Shown here: positions 15,181 through 24,488 of the stretch, one piece after another
Layout: every line of letters starts with the position of its first letter
How positions within the stretch are numbered: the first letter of the stretch is position 1
Assembly: GCF_014648075.1 (NCBI RefSeq)
Contig: NZ_BMQK01000001.1
Coordinates: 558,001 to 622,000 of the forward strand
Length of the DNA: 64,000 nt
Source: Streptomyces ruber
GTDB taxonomy: Bacteria; Actinomycetota; Actinomycetes; Streptomycetales; Streptomycetaceae
Direction of reading: 5' to 3'
Made by a program: the position numbers and the translations under genes
The notes under the pieces: model-generated
Databases searched by the model: none
What the model was told of the DNA's origin: nothing
The model's input: the letters and a program-made list of their open reading frames with translations, nothing else

Positions 15181-16140
15181 TTCGCTGCAGAACGTCGCCA
15201 ATTGATCCTCGAAATGGTGCGAGCGAACGGTGCCGTGTCGCTCCGTGAGCTCGCCCGCGTCGTCCAGACCTCCGAAGTGACCGTACGGCGGGACGTGCGT
15301 GCACTGGAGGCAGAAGGACTCCTCGACCGCCGGCACGGCGGTGCGGTACTGCCGGGCGGGTTCACGCGGGAGTCCGGCTTCCCGCAGAAGTCCCATCTCG
15401 CGACCGCCGAGAAAACGGCCATCGCCGACCTCGCGGCGGGCTTCGTCGAAGAGGGCGAGGCCATCGTGGTCGGGGCGGGCACCACCACGCAGGAGCTGGC
15501 ACGCCGGCTCGCGCGGGTGCCCGGGCTGACCGTCGTCACGAACTCCCTGCTGGTGGCGCAGGCGCTGGCCCACGCCAACCGCGTGGAGGTCGTGATGACC
15601 GGCGGTACCCTCCGCGGTTCCAACTACGCGCTGGTCGGTTCCGGGGCGGAACAGTCCCTCCAGGGGCTCAGAGTCTCGCGGGCCTTCCTCTCCGGGAGCG
15701 GACTCACCGCCGAGCGGGGGCTGTCCACGTCCAACATGCTCTCGGCGTCCGTCGACCGCGCCCTGGTGCAGGCGGCCGCGGAGGTGGTCGTCCTCGCCGA
15801 CCACACCAAGCTCGGTACGGACACCATGTTCCAGACCGTGCCGACCGACGTGATCACCCGGCTGGTGACCGACGAGCCGCCCGGGCACGACGACCGCGCG
15901 GCCACCGAGCTGCAGGCCCTCGCGGACCAGGGGGTCCAGATCGCGGTCGCCGGAGCCGCCGGAGGTGATCCCGTCCCGGCGTCCTCCTCCCGGCGCCGGG
16001 ACGTCCCTCTTCCGCATCCGCGCCGCGGTCAGGTGCCGGGCGGGAGCCCCGCCCTGCGGACGGCTCCCGTCCTGGGCGATCAGTCCGCCGGTGCCGAGCG
16101 CGAGAGGGCGACGCGAGTGGCGGACCTCCGCCGCCGCTGA
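15178..16140 (+). CDS. DeoR-family transcriptional regulator
   Basis: 320 residues. The N-terminal DeoR helix-turn-helix covers RRQLILEMVRANGAVSLREL ... TSEVTVRRDVRALEAEGLL and ends in RRHGGAV. The sensor domain follows (residues ~75-240), with the sugar-phosphate-isomerase-like motifs GAGTTT, TNSLLVA, GGTLRGSNYALVG and DHTKLG. The last ~70 residues are Arg/Pro-rich and not part of the family fold. Such proteins are usually repressors released by a sugar phosphate; E. coli DeoR responds to deoxyribose-5-phosphate. Lying 1.7 kb from the phosphorylase operator, it is the best local candidate for binding CTACGCGCGTAG, but its own promoter lacks that palindrome. Regulation of the neighbouring genes is inference. 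Confidence 0.85.
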   Translation: MFAAERRQLILEMVRANGAVSLRELARVVQTSEVTVRRDVRALEAEGLLDRRHGGAVLPGGFTRESGFPQKSHLATAEKTAIADLAAGFVEEGEAIVVGAGTTTQELARRLARVPGLTVVTNSLLVAQALAHANRVEVVMTGGTLRGSNYALVGSGAEQSLQGLRVSRAFLSGSGLTAERGLSTSNMLSASVDRALVQAAAEVVVLADHTKLGTDTMFQTVPTDVITRLVTDEPPGHDDRAATELQALADQGVQIAVAGAAGGDPVPASSSRRRDVPLPHPRRGQVPGGSPALRTAPVLGDQSAGAERERATRVADLRRR

Positions 16141-16154
16141 CCCCGCCCGTACGA

Positions 16155-16195
16155 CGCCCGGGCGGTCGGTCACTCTCCGTGACACCGGCCGGGCG
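16155..16195. terminator. Hairpin terminator between deoR-type and tetR-type genes
   Basis: Long imperfect hairpin: CGCCCGGG...GTCAC / GTGAC...CCGGGCG around a 5-nt loop, with one small bulge and one mismatch, between two convergent genes. Confidence 0.5.
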
Positions 16196-16238
16196 TGGAT
16201 CACCCTGGTCCTCTGCGCGCAAGTGCCGAGTGCGCCTT

Positions 16239-16865
16239 TTACGGACGCAGTCCGCCGAGGGTCAGGGTGAGGAGCCGGTCGGCCAGCCCGGGGTCGGCCG
16301 GTGACTCCTCGGCCGCGAGGGCGATCGCGTGGGTGAGCTGCAGGAGATCGCCGATCTCCACCTCGGCGCGTACGGCACCCGCCTCCTGCGCACGCGCGAG
16401 CAGGGCGCCGCCCGCCTCCCGGATCGGGCCGCCGCACCGGGCGAGATCCGAGTCGCGGTCCGGCGCGGTCGAGGACGAGACCGCCATGAGCGCCCGCGCC
16501 AGCCCCCGGTACTCGCCCGCATGACTGATCATTTCCCGCAGCCACGCCACGAGCGCCGCGCACGGCTGCGGATCGTCCAGCAACTCGTGCGAGCGGGCGA
16601 GGAGTTGCTCCGCCGCGTCGGCGAACACCGCGCTGAGCAGGGCCTGCCGGTTCGGGAAGTGCCGGTACAGCGTGCCGATCCCGACACCGGCGCGCTTCGC
16701 CACGTCCTCCAGGGACGCTTCCGTGCCCCGGGCGGCGAAGGCGGCGCGCGCGGCCAGCAGCAGCCGCTCGCGGTTGCGCCGCGCGTCGGCCCGCTTCCGG
16801 CGCGGCGGACGCCCGTACGCCTGCGGGGCCGCCCCCGCGGTCTCCTCCGGGGCCGTGCTCGTCAT
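16239..16865 (-). CDS. TetR-family regulator
   Basis: 208-residue regulator with a TetR N-terminal DNA-binding domain: ARRNRERLLLAARAAFAARG ... SLEDVAKRAGVGIGTLYRHFPNRQALL, the last part being the recognition helix. The C-terminal ~130 residues form the variable ligand and dimer domain, including an ISHAGEYRGLARALM segment found in a large group of Streptomyces TetR proteins. ATG at 16865 has GAGGG about 7 nt upstream. It faces the DeoR-type gene and follows the acyl-CoA carboxylase gene, which ends with its own terminator, so it is probably a separate unit. Ligand and targets unknown. Confidence 0.85.
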   Translation of the reverse strand: MTSTAPEETAGAAPQAYGRPPRRKRADARRNRERLLLAARAAFAARGTEASLEDVAKRAGVGIGTLYRHFPNRQALLSAVFADAAEQLLARSHELLDDPQPCAALVAWLREMISHAGEYRGLARALMAVSSSTAPDRDSDLARCGGPIREAGGALLARAQEAGAVRAEVEIGDLLQLTHAIALAAEESPADPGLADRLLTLTLGGLRP

Positions 16866-16966
16866 GGTGCCCTCACCAGCTCCCTCCACCGCACTCGGAC
16901 GGCCTCCAGCATGCCACCGCACGCTGCGGACGGGCCGGGAACCGGAGAGGAAGGGAGGAGACGGAC

Positions 16967-17009
16967 GGGGCGCCCCGCGGACCGGCCGAAGCGGTCCGCC
17001 GGGCGCCCC
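16967..17009. terminator. Terminator of the acyl-CoA carboxylase alpha-chain gene
   Basis: Arms 16967-16983 and 16993-17009 pair over 16 of 17 bases (GGGGCGCCCCGCGGACC against its near-perfect complement) with a 9-nt loop, 31 nt after the stop codon on the reverse strand. Confidence 0.75.
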
Positions 17010-17040
17010 GGCGTGCTCGTGGAAGGCGCTGCCGTACGGG

Positions 17041-18813
17041 TCAGTCCTTGATCTCGCAGATGGCGGCGCCGGAGGTGAGGGAGGCACCGACCTCGGCGGT
17101 CAGGCCCTTGACGGTGCCGGCCTTGTGGGCGTTGAGGGGCTGTTCCATCTTCATGGCCTCCAGGACCACGATCAGGTCGCCCTCCTGGACCTCCTGGCCC
17201 TCCTCGACGGCGACCTTGACGATGGTGCCCTGCATCGGCGAGGCCAGGGTGTCGCCGGAGGCGGCCGGGCCGGACTTCTTCGCCGCGCGCCGCTTGGGCT
17301 TGGCGCCGGCGGCCAGCCCGGTGCGGGCCAGCGACATGCCCAGCGAGGCGGGCAGGGAGACCTCCAGGCGCTTGCCGCCCACCTCGACCACGACCGTCTC
17401 GCGGTTGGTCTCGTCCTCGGTCTCGCCGTCGGCGGGGGCGGCGAACGGCTTGAGGTCGTTGACGAACTCGGTCTCGATCCACCGGGTGTGGACCGTGAAC
17501 GGCTCGGCGGAGCCGGTGAGCTCGGGGGCGAACGCCGGGTCCTTGACCACCGCGCGGTGGAACGGGATGGCGGTGGCCATGCCCTCGACCCGGAACTCCT
17601 CCAGCGCGCGGGCGGCACGCTGGAGGGCCTGCTCACGGGTGGCGCCGGTGACGATCAGCTTGGCCAGCAGCGAGTCCCAGGCCGGGCCGATCACGCTGCC
17701 GGACTCCACGCCCGCGTCCAGGCGCACGCCGGGGCCGGACGGCGGGTCGAACCTCGTCACCGTGCCGGGGGCCGGGAGGAAGTTGCGGCCCGGGTCCTCG
17801 CCGTTGATGCGGAACTCGAAGGAATGGCCGCGCAGCACCGGGTCGCCGTAGCCGAGCTCCTCGCCGTCGGCGATGCGGAACATCTCGCGGACCAGGTCGA
17901 TGCCGGCGACCTCCTCGGTCACCGGGTGCTCCACCTGCAGCCGGGTGTTGACCTCCAGGAAGGAGATCGTGCCGTCCGCCCCGACCAGGAACTCCACGGT
18001 GCCGGCGCCGACGTAGCCGGCCTCCTTCAGGATCGCCTTGGAGGCCGAGTACAGCTGTTCGACCTGCGCCTCCGAGAGGAACGGCGCGGGCGCCTCCTCG
18101 ACCAGCTTCTGGTGGCGGCGCTGCAGCGAGCAGTCACGGGTGGAGACGACGACCACGTTGCCGTGGGTGTCGGCCAGGCACTGGGTCTCCACGTGCCGCG
18201 GCTTGTCCAGGTAGCGCTCCACGAAGCACTCGCCCCGGCCGAACGCGGCGACCGCCTCGCGGACCGCCGAGTCGTACAGCTCGGGCACCTCCTCCAGGGT
18301 GCGGGCCACCTTCAGGCCGCGCCCGCCGCCGCCGAAGGCCGCCTTGATGGCGATCGGCAGGCCGTGCTCCTCGGCGAAGGCCACCACCTCGGCCGCCCCG
18401 GACACCGGGTCCGGGGTGCCGGCCACCAGCGGGGCGCCCGCGCGCTGCGCGATGTGCCGGGCCGCGACCTTGTCGCCCAGGTCCCGGATGGCCTGCGGCG
18501 GCGGGCCGATCCAGATGAGCCCCGCGTCCAGCACCGCCTGCGCGAACTCGGCGTTCTCGGAGAGGAACCCGTAGCCCGGGTGGACCGCGTCCGCACCCGA
18601 GTCCTTCGCCGCCTGCAGCACCTTGGCGATGTCCAGATAACTGGTGGCCGGGGTGTCACCGCCCAGCGCGAACGCCTCGTCCGCCGCGCGGACGTGCAGG
18701 GCGTCCCGGTCCGGCTCGGCGTACACGGCCACGCTCGCGATCCCGGCGTCCCGGCACGCCCGGGCGACGCGGACAGCGATTTCGCCACGGTTGGCGATCA
18801 ACACCTTGCGCAC
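17041..18813 (-). CDS. accA2: Acyl-CoA carboxylase alpha chain (biotin carboxylase + biotin carrier)
   Basis: 590-residue fusion: biotin carboxylase ([11 protein letters not shown] at the N-terminus, ATP-grasp loop [11 protein letters not shown], catalytic [14 protein letters not shown]) followed by a linker and a C-terminal biotin-carrier domain with the biotinylated lysine in [11 protein letters not shown]. It carboxylates its own biotin with ATP and bicarbonate and hands CO2 to a beta chain such as PccB. The GTG at 18813 has a strong AAGGAG site, and the length equals the S. coelicolor AccA1/AccA2 proteins. The beta and epsilon chains lie 1.2-3 kb upstream on the same strand, separated by maf and mmpB, and the BirA that attaches biotin is also close by. 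Confidence 0.93.
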   Translation of the reverse strand: MRKVLIANRGEIAVRVARACRDAGIASVAVYAEPDRDALHVRAADEAFALGGDTPATSYLDIAKVLQAAKDSGADAVHPGYGFLSENAEFAQAVLDAGLIWIGPPPQAIRDLGDKVAARHIAQRAGAPLVAGTPDPVSGAAEVVAFAEEHGLPIAIKAAFGGGGRGLKVARTLEEVPELYDSAVREAVAAFGRGECFVERYLDKPRHVETQCLADTHGNVVVVSTRDCSLQRRHQKLVEEAPAPFLSEAQVEQLYSASKAILKEAGYVGAGTVEFLVGADGTISFLEVNTRLQVEHPVTEEVAGIDLVREMFRIADGEELGYGDPVLRGHSFEFRINGEDPGRNFLPAPGTVTRFDPPSGPGVRLDAGVESGSVIGPAWDSLLAKLIVTGATREQALQRAARALEEFRVEGMATAIPFHRAVVKDPAFAPELTGSAEPFTVHTRWIETEFVNDLKPFAAPADGETEDETNRETVVVEVGGKRLEVSLPASLGMSLARTGLAAGAKPKRRAAKKSGPAASGDTLASPMQGTIVKVAVEEGQEVQEGDLIVVLEAMKMEQPLNAHKAGTVKGLTAEVGASLTSGAAICEIKD

Positions 18814-19124
18814 GATGGCTCCCTCTCCTTGAAACAAGCCGAGTTTAGGGACTGCCGACACGGCGTTTCGACCCGTCCTCAATGGTGAGCTTGCCCACAC
18901 GGAGCGTGACCCGAGGCTCGCTCTACCGGTGAAATCCCTTGTCATGGCGCACTACGCGGGACCCACCGGCAAACCCTAGCCGTCCCCTGTGGCCAAGGTC
19001 TCTATGAGGCCGTGCTGCGGGCGCAAGGGTTTCTTTGTGGAATCCCTACTAATGGCCCAACGATTCTTTGCTGCTGCCAGAGCCCTTGTCCCCTTGTTTA
19101 CCCGCAAGTAGCGTCGCCGATGTG
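18814..19124. promoter_or_regulatory. Upstream region of the carboxylase alpha-chain gene
   Basis: 311 bp of less GC-rich DNA between maf and the alpha-chain gene, without a gene. On the reverse strand a TTGCGC (19021-19026) and TAGAGA (18999-19004) pair, spaced 16 nt, is a possible promoter 185 nt upstream of the GTG. An imperfect palindrome TACCCGCAAGTA lies at 19099-19110. A dedicated promoter would allow the alpha chain, which serves several carboxylases, to be regulated apart from pccB. Confidence 0.4.
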
Positions 19125-19745
19125 TCAGCCCTCCGTGGGCGTCCACAGGTCCGTGATGCCGACGCCCAGTCTGCTCAGCAGCCGCCGCACCAGCGGGAGG
19201 CTGATCCCGATGACGTTGCCGTGGTCGCCCTCGATGCCGTCGATGAAGGGCGCCGAACGGCCGTCGAGCGTGAAGGCCCCGGCGACGTACAGGGGCTCAC
19301 CGGAGGCGACGTACGCGGCGATCTCCTCGTCGGTGGGCTCGCCGAAGCGGACCACGGTGGACGCGGTGGCGGACACGTACCGGTCCTCCGCGGTGTCCCA
19401 CACGCAGTGCCCGGTCTGCAGCGTGCCCGCACGGCCGCGCATCGACTTCCAGCGCGCGGTGGCCTCCTCGGCGTCCGCGGGCTTGCCGAGCGCCTGGCCG
19501 TCCAGGTCGAGCACCGAGTCGCAGCCGATCACGAGTGCGCCGCTCACCTCCGGCCGCGCCGCCACCACGGAGGCCTTCGCCTCGGCCAGCGCGAGTGCCA
19601 GTTCGGCGGGGGTGGGAGCGGTCACGGCGTCCTCGTCGACCCCGCTGACGATCACCTCGGGGGCGAGTCCGGCCTGGCGGAGCAGCCCGAGCCGGGCGGG
19701 GGACTGGGAGGCGAGCACGAGTCGGCGGCGTGGCTGAGCGGTCAT
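19125..19745 (-). CDS. maf: Maf-family nucleotide pyrophosphatase
   Basis: 206-residue Maf protein. Hallmarks: [19 protein letters not shown] at the N-terminus, [17 protein letters not shown] (catalytic Asp/Glu cluster), and [19 protein letters not shown] near the end. Maf enzymes hydrolyse non-canonical or canonical nucleoside triphosphates (dTTP, UTP, m5UTP, pseudo-UTP) to monophosphates and are linked to septum formation. The ATG at 19745 has TACGCT ending 6 nt upstream (19752-19757) and no ribosome site, so a leaderless mRNA within or beside the carboxylase operon is likely. Confidence 0.92.
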   Translation of the reverse strand: MTAQPRRRLVLASQSPARLGLLRQAGLAPEVIVSGVDEDAVTAPTPAELALALAEAKASVVAARPEVSGALVIGCDSVLDLDGQALGKPADAEEATARWKSMRGRAGTLQTGHCVWDTAEDRYVSATASTVVRFGEPTDEEIAAYVASGEPLYVAGAFTLDGRSAPFIDGIEGDHGNVIGISLPLVRRLLSRLGVGITDLWTPTEG

Positions 19746-19809
19746 GCGGTCAGCGTATCGACGCGGCCGGGGCGCTGCCCGGCGGGGAGCGGGGGCGTCC
19801 CGGCGCGGG

Positions 19810-19938
19810 TCACCCCATGCCGATCATCAGCATCGAGAGCACCATGGCCAGTGCCACGAGAACGCCCAGCCGCCGCAGCATGGCCTGCATGTCGCGCAGC
19901 TCCTTCGGAGGCTCGTTCTCCGGATCGGACCACAGCAT
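19810..19938 (-). CDS. mmpB: Morphogenic membrane protein MmpB
   Basis: 42-residue protein, [16 protein letters not shown] followed by a basic patch (MLRRLG) and one membrane helix ([15 protein letters not shown]). This matches the small Streptomyces protein named MmpB as I remember it. It has a short acidic cytoplasmic N-terminus and a single transmembrane anchor at the C-terminus. The frame stays open upstream to 20019, but the conserved sequence begins at the ATG at 19938. It lies between the epsilon-chain gene and maf. A perfect palindrome GAGTACGCGTACTC lies 38 nt upstream and may be its operator. The molecular role is not clear to me; the name comes from an effect on morphology. Confidence 0.75.
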   Translation of the reverse strand: MLWSDPENEPPKELRDMQAMLRRLGVLVALAMVLSMLMIGMG

Positions 19939-19975
19939 GTCACCGATGCTGCGACCCTCCGTCGGTCCGGCGCCT

Positions 19976-19989
19976 GAGTACGCGTACTC
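19976..19989. promoter_or_regulatory. Palindrome upstream of mmpB
   Basis: GAGTACGCGTACTC is a perfect 14-bp palindrome 38-51 nt upstream of the mmpB start. The extended word GTTGAGTACGCG on the reverse strand recurs in the repeat array upstream of the small membrane gene at 55119-55325. Confidence 0.55.
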
Positions 19990-20047
19990 AACTTGCGCGG
20001 CCCGTCCGGGCCGGACCACCGCTCGGCGGTCCGGCCCGGCGGAGCGC

Positions 20048-20257
20048 TCAGCCGGGCCAGAACGTGCGGCGCCACGCCGTCGGGCCCGGCTGGGGCAGCC
20101 GGTCGGCGGCGACGCGGGCCGGGTCGGCCCAGGAGTCCCGCGGCTTCGGCACGCCGGACGGCTCGGCGGCGGCCGCCGCGGCGCGCGCCCTGACCACCGC
20201 GAGCGCGGCGGCCAGCTCCTCCGGGGTCGGATTGCCCCGTACGACCTTGATCGTCAC
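20048..20257 (-). CDS. Acyl-CoA carboxylase epsilon subunit
   Basis: 69-residue protein: TIKVVRGNPTPEELAAALAVVRARAAA, then a Pro/Ala linker and the C-terminal WADPAR...W.RTFWPG typical of actinomycete AccE/PccE subunits. These small proteins bind the carboxyltransferase beta chain and raise activity of the alpha-beta complex. GTG at 20257. It starts 74 nt after the stop of pccB on the same strand, the arrangement known for pccB-pccE in S. coelicolor. Confidence 0.9.
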   Translation of the reverse strand: MTIKVVRGNPTPEELAAALAVVRARAAAAAAEPSGVPKPRDSWADPARVAADRLPQPGPTAWRRTFWPG

Positions 20258-20331
20258 AACGGCTCCATGGGGGTCGGGAAGGGTCAGGGGGGTCAGAAGG
20301 GTCGGAGGGGGTCGGAGCAGAGGTGTACGGG

Positions 20332-21993
20332 CTACAGCGGGATGTTGCCGTGCTTCTTCGGCGGCAGGCTCGCCCGCTTCGTCCGCAGCTGGCGCAGACC
20401 GCGCACGACGTGGGCGCGGGTGTCGGAGGGCATGATCACCGCGTCGACGTAGCCGCGTCCGGCCGCGGTGTACGGGTTGAGGAGCGCGTCCTCGTACTCC
20501 TGGATCAGCCCGGCCCGCACCTCCTCGCGCTGCTCCTCGGGGGCGGCCGCGATGGTGCGCCGGTGCAGGACGTTGACCGCGCCCTGGGCGCCCATGACCG
20601 CGATCTGGGCGGTCGGCCAGGCGAGGTTGAGGTCCGCGCCCAGGTGCTTGGAGCCCATCACGTCGTACGCGCCACCGAACGCCTTGCGGGTGATGACCGT
20701 GATCAGCGGCACCGTGGCCTCGGCGTACGCGAAGATCAGCTTGGCGCCGCGGCGGATGATGCCCTCGTGCTCCTGGCCGACGCCGGGCAGGAAGCCGGGG
20801 ACGTCCACGAAGGTGAGGACCGGGACGTTGAAGGCGTCGCAGGTGCGGACGAAGCGGGCGGCCTTCTCGGAGGCGTCGATGTCCAGACAGCCCGCGAACT
20901 GGAGGGGCTGGTTGGCGACGACGCCCACCGGGGAACCCTCGACGCGGCCGAAGCCCGTGATCATGTTCGGGGCGAACAGCGGCTGCGTCTCGAAGAACTC
21001 GGCGTCGTCGAGCACGTGCTCGATCACCGTGTGCATGTCGTACGGCTGGTTCGCGCTGTCCGGGATCAGCGTGTCCAGCTCGCGGTCCTCGTCGGTGACG
21101 GCGAGGTCCGCCTCCTCCGGGAACGCGGGCGGCTCGCTGAGGTTGTTGGACGGCAGGTACGACAGCAGCTGCTTGACGTACTCGATGGCGTCCTTCTCGT
21201 CGCCCGCCATGTGGTGGGCCACGCCCGAGGTCGTGTTGTGGGTACGGGCGCCGCCGAGCTCCTCGAAGCCGACGTCCTCTCCCGTCACCGTCTTGATGAC
21301 GTCGGGTCCGGTGATGAACATGTGCGAGGTCTGGTCGACCATCACCGTGAAGTCGGTGATCGCGGGGGAGTACACCGCGCCGCCCGCGCACGGGCCGACG
21401 ATCAGGCTGATCTGCGGGACGACACCGGAGGCGTGCACGTTGCGGCGGAAGATCTCGCCGTACGCGCCGAGCGAGGCGACGCCCTCCTGGATGCGGGCGC
21501 CGCCGGAGTCGTTGATGCCGATGACCGGGCAGCCCGTCTTCAGCGCGAAGTCCATCACCTTGACGATCTTCTGCCCGTAGACCTCGCCGAGGGCGCCGCC
21601 GAAGACCGTGAAGTCCTGCGAGAACACGGCCACCGGGCGGCCGTCCACCGTGCCGTAGCCGGTGACGACCCCGTCGCCGTACGGGCGGTTCCGCTCCAGG
21701 CCGAAGTTGGTCGACCGGTGCTGGGCGAACTCGTCGAACTCGACGAACGAGTCCTCGTCCAGCAGCAGTCCGATGCGCTCACGGGCCGTCAGCTTGCCCT
21801 TCGCGTGCTGTTTCTCCACGGCGCGCCCGGAGCCGGCGTGCGTCGCTTCGTGGATGCGGCGCCGCAGGTCCGCGAGTTTGCCCGCGGTGGTGTGGATGTC
21901 GTTCTCCTCGGCCTCTGCGGGCTCTGCAGCCTCTGCGGTCTGTGCAGCCTCCGCAGCTTCTGCGGCCTCTGGGCGCTCTTCCGGCTCGGACAT
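20332..21993 (-). CDS. pccB: Propionyl/acyl-CoA carboxylase beta chain (PccB)
   Basis: 553-residue carboxyltransferase. After a low-complexity [16 protein letters not shown] extension (~30 residues, more than in S. coelicolor PccB) come the two crotonase-like halves, with oxyanion-hole signatures [13 protein letters not shown] and the second in [18 protein letters not shown]. The Asp of GGAYD (residue 444 here) corresponds to Asp422 of S. coelicolor PccB, which favours propionyl-CoA; acetyl-CoA-capable paralogues have Ile there. Product: (S)-methylmalonyl-CoA, a polyketide extender and odd-chain intermediate. ATG at 21993. It heads the pccB-epsilon-mmpB-maf series and is divergent from birA. 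Confidence 0.94.
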   Translation of the reverse strand: MSEPEERPEAAEAAEAAQTAEAAEPAEAEENDIHTTAGKLADLRRRIHEATHAGSGRAVEKQHAKGKLTARERIGLLLDEDSFVEFDEFAQHRSTNFGLERNRPYGDGVVTGYGTVDGRPVAVFSQDFTVFGGALGEVYGQKIVKVMDFALKTGCPVIGINDSGGARIQEGVASLGAYGEIFRRNVHASGVVPQISLIVGPCAGGAVYSPAITDFTVMVDQTSHMFITGPDVIKTVTGEDVGFEELGGARTHNTTSGVAHHMAGDEKDAIEYVKQLLSYLPSNNLSEPPAFPEEADLAVTDEDRELDTLIPDSANQPYDMHTVIEHVLDDAEFFETQPLFAPNMITGFGRVEGSPVGVVANQPLQFAGCLDIDASEKAARFVRTCDAFNVPVLTFVDVPGFLPGVGQEHEGIIRRGAKLIFAYAEATVPLITVITRKAFGGAYDVMGSKHLGADLNLAWPTAQIAVMGAQGAVNVLHRRTIAAAPEEQREEVRAGLIQEYEDALLNPYTAAGRGYVDAVIMPSDTRAHVVRGLRQLRTKRASLPPKKHGNIPL

Positions 21994-22142
21994 CGGGATG
22001 CGGCTCCCTGCCTGCTCAAGGGGGATGTGAGGGTGTACCTGCCTGGTGCCTGCTCACACGGGGGGACGGTTACTCATACGTAGCGTAGTGGTGTACCCCA
22101 GGGTTCAGCAGTGCGGCGTATGCCACACCTAGGGTGGGTCGC

Positions 22143-23015
22143 ATGACGCCGCGAGACGAACCCGACCCGAACGACCGGCCGCCCGGCGGCCGCTGGTCCG
22201 ACCTGGACCGCCCGCCCCTCGACGCCGCCTCCCTGCGCCGGTCGCTGGTGCGCGAGGGCGGGCTGTGGAGCTCGCTGGACGTGGTACCCGTGACGGGCTC
22301 CACCAACACCGACCTGGCGGACCGCGCCGCCGGCCTCGCCGAGGGCGCGGTGCTGGTCGCCGAGGAGCAGCGCGCCGGACGCGGCCGCCTCGACCGCACC
22401 TGGACCGCGCCGCCCCGCTCCGGACTGATCGTCTCCGTGCTGCTCCGGCCGGCCGAGGTGCCCCTCGAACGCTGGGGCTGGCTGCCGCTGCTGACCGGGG
22501 TCGCGGTGGCGACCGGGCTGTCCCGTACGGCCGGCGTGGACACCGCGCTGAAGTGGCCCAACGACCTGCTGGTCACGGTGGACGGCGAGGAGCGCAAGGC
22601 CGGCGGCATCCTCGCCGAGCGCGCCGGTCCCGACGGCGTGGTCATCGGCGTCGGGATCAACGTCTCGCTGCGGGCGGACGAGCTGCCCGTCCCCACCGCC
22701 GGGTCGCTCGCGCTCGCGGGCGCCGTGACCACGGACCGCGACCCGCTGCTGCGGGCGGTGCTGCGCTCGCTGGAGCACTGGTACGGCACCTGGCGCGCGG
22801 CCGGCGGCGACCCGGCGGTGAGCGGTCTGCACGACACGTACGCGGCCGGCTGCGCGACGCTGGGCCGCACGGTCCGCGCGGAGCTGCCCGGCGACCGCTC
22901 GCTCGTGGGGGAGGCCGTCGCGGTCGACGGCGACGGACGCCTGGTGCTGGCCACGGCCGAGGGTGTGCAGCAGCCGGTCGGAGCCGGGGACATCGTGCAT
23001 CTGCGCCCCGTGTGA
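22143..23015 (+). CDS. birA: Biotin--[acyl-CoA carboxylase] ligase
   Basis: 290-residue class I biotin protein ligase without the DNA-binding domain of E. coli BirA. Active-site motifs: GSTNTDLADRA, EEQRAGRGRLDRTW (the GRGR biotinyl-AMP loop), ALKWPNDLLV and the KAGGILAE segment, then the small C-terminal SH3-like domain. It attaches biotin to the carrier lysine of the carboxylase alpha chain encoded nearby. TAGGGT (22130-22135) ends 7 nt before the ATG, suggesting a leaderless transcript, although GGGTGGG in the same place could serve as a ribosome site if the GTG/ATG is preceded by a leader. Confidence 0.93.
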   Translation: MTPRDEPDPNDRPPGGRWSDLDRPPLDAASLRRSLVREGGLWSSLDVVPVTGSTNTDLADRAAGLAEGAVLVAEEQRAGRGRLDRTWTAPPRSGLIVSVLLRPAEVPLERWGWLPLLTGVAVATGLSRTAGVDTALKWPNDLLVTVDGEERKAGGILAERAGPDGVVIGVGINVSLRADELPVPTAGSLALAGAVTTDRDPLLRAVLRSLEHWYGTWRAAGGDPAVSGLHDTYAAGCATLGRTVRAELPGDRSLVGEAVAVDGDGRLVLATAEGVQQPVGAGDIVHLRPV

Positions 23016-23224
23016 CGGGAGGGAGCGCGGGGGTACTCGGCCGGGCCGGTGGCACCGGACGACACCGGGCACGCGGCCGTCCCGTACGGCCCCGGGGCCC
23101 GCCCGGACCCCCCTCCACCTGGTGCGCGCGGCGGTCCGCGCCGACAGGAGTGAGCCAGCGCACACCTGCCGTACAGTTGAGGCCGGTCGATACCTGACCG
23201 TGACAGATCGGAAGGGCAGCAGGC

Positions 23225-24448
23225 GTGACCGTCGACGACACGGGTTCCGGCGCGGGCGCACACCACGCACCCGACGGCGACCCGGACCGTACCGCCGGGT
23301 CCGCCGGTGACGCGTCGGCCGCCCGGGGCGAGCGTGCCGAGCCGCGGCGGACGGACGCGCCGGGCAGGGGAGGCGCGCAGGGCCCCGACCCCGTCGAGGA
23401 CCCGCTGGCACTCCGCCTCGAACAGCTCATCCTCGGTGCCGAGCGCCGCTACACCCCCTTCCAGGCGGCCCGCAGCGCGGGCGTCTCCATGGAACTGGCG
23501 TCCCGCTTCTGGCGGGCCATGGGCTTCCCGGACATAGGGCAGGCCAAGGCGCTCACCGAGGCGGACGTCCTCGCGCTGCGCCGGCTGGCCGGTCTGGTCG
23601 AGGCCGGTCTGCTCAGCGAGGCGATGGCGGTGCAGGTGGCACGTTCCACCGGGCAGACCACCGCCCGGCTGGCCGAGTGGCAGATCGACTCCTTCCTGGA
23701 GGGCCTCACCGAGCCGCCCGAGCCGGGCATGACGCGCACCGAGGTCACGTATCCGCTGATCGAGCTGCTGCTGCCGGAGCTGGAGGAGTTCCTCGTCTTC
23801 GTCTGGCGGCGCCAGCTCGCCGCGGCGACCGGCCGGGTCGTGCAGGCCGCCGACGACGAGGAGATGGTCGACCGCCGGCTCGCCGTCGGCTTCGCGGACC
23901 TGGTGGGCTTCACCCGGCTGACGCGCCGCATGGAGGAGGAGGAGCTGGGCGAGCTCGTCGAGGCCTTCGAGACCACGGCGGCGGACCTGGTGGCCGCGCA
24001 CGGCGGCCGGCTGATCAAGACGCTCGGCGACGAGGTGCTGTACGCGGCGGACGACGCGGGGGTGGCCGCCGAGATCGCGCTCCGGCTGATCGAGACCATG
24101 GCCAACGACGAGACGATGCCCGAACTGCGCGTCGGCATCGCCTTCGGCACGGTGACGACACGGATGGGCGACGTCTTCGGCACGACGGTGAACCTGGCCT
24201 CGCGGCTCACCTCGATAGCGCCGAAGGACGCCGTGCTGGTCGACACCGCCTTCGCGGAGGAGATCGTCCGCACCGGTGACGCCCCCGTCTCCGAGGCGGA
24301 GGCCGCGGAGGCCGCGGCCGCCGCGGAGAAGGAGGGCGAGGAGCCGCCGACGTACCGTTTCGCCCTCCAGCCGATGTGGCAGCGGCCGGTGCGCGGCCTG
24401 GGTGTCGTACAGCCGTGGCTGCTCACGCGACGGGCGGACGGGGTCTGA
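23225..24448 (+). CDS. cya: Class III adenylate cyclase Cya
   Basis: 407-residue cyclase that makes cAMP from ATP. The N-terminal ~60 residues are disordered, then comes a helical region resembling a MerR-like/regulatory segment (RYTPFQAARSAGVSMELASRFWRAMGFPD ... EADVLALRRLAGL) and the catalytic domain from about residue 215: metal-binding Asp in VGFADLVGFTRLTRRM, second Asp in IKTLGDEVLYAAD, and the transition-state pair in GTTVNLASRLTS. No membrane segment, so cytosolic. GTG at 23225 with GGAAGGG upstream. In S. coelicolor Cya supports germination and antibiotic onset through cAMP/Crp. Confidence 0.93.
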   Translation: MTVDDTGSGAGAHHAPDGDPDRTAGSAGDASAARGERAEPRRTDAPGRGGAQGPDPVEDPLALRLEQLILGAERRYTPFQAARSAGVSMELASRFWRAMGFPDIGQAKALTEADVLALRRLAGLVEAGLLSEAMAVQVARSTGQTTARLAEWQIDSFLEGLTEPPEPGMTRTEVTYPLIELLLPELEEFLVFVWRRQLAAATGRVVQAADDEEMVDRRLAVGFADLVGFTRLTRRMEEEELGELVEAFETTAADLVAAHGGRLIKTLGDEVLYAADDAGVAAEIALRLIETMANDETMPELRVGIAFGTVTTRMGDVFGTTVNLASRLTSIAPKDAVLVDTAFAEEIVRTGDAPVSEAEAAEAAAAAEKEGEEPPTYRFALQPMWQRPVRGLGVVQPWLLTRRADGV

Positions 24449-24451
24449 GGT

Positions 24452-24476
24452 GCTCCCCGGTTCCGGTTCGGGGAGC
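24452..24476. terminator. Bidirectional hairpin after cya
   Basis: Perfect 8-bp stem GCTCCCCG / CGGGGAGC with a 9-nt loop in the 40-bp gap between two convergent genes. Confidence 0.7.
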
Positions 24477-24488
24477 TGAGGGGCTCCC

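Noticed and set aside
19012..19124. Search for a riboswitch or small RNA in the A/T-richer gap before the carboxylase alpha-chain gene
   Set aside because: No conserved secondary structure or known riboswitch core could be recognised.
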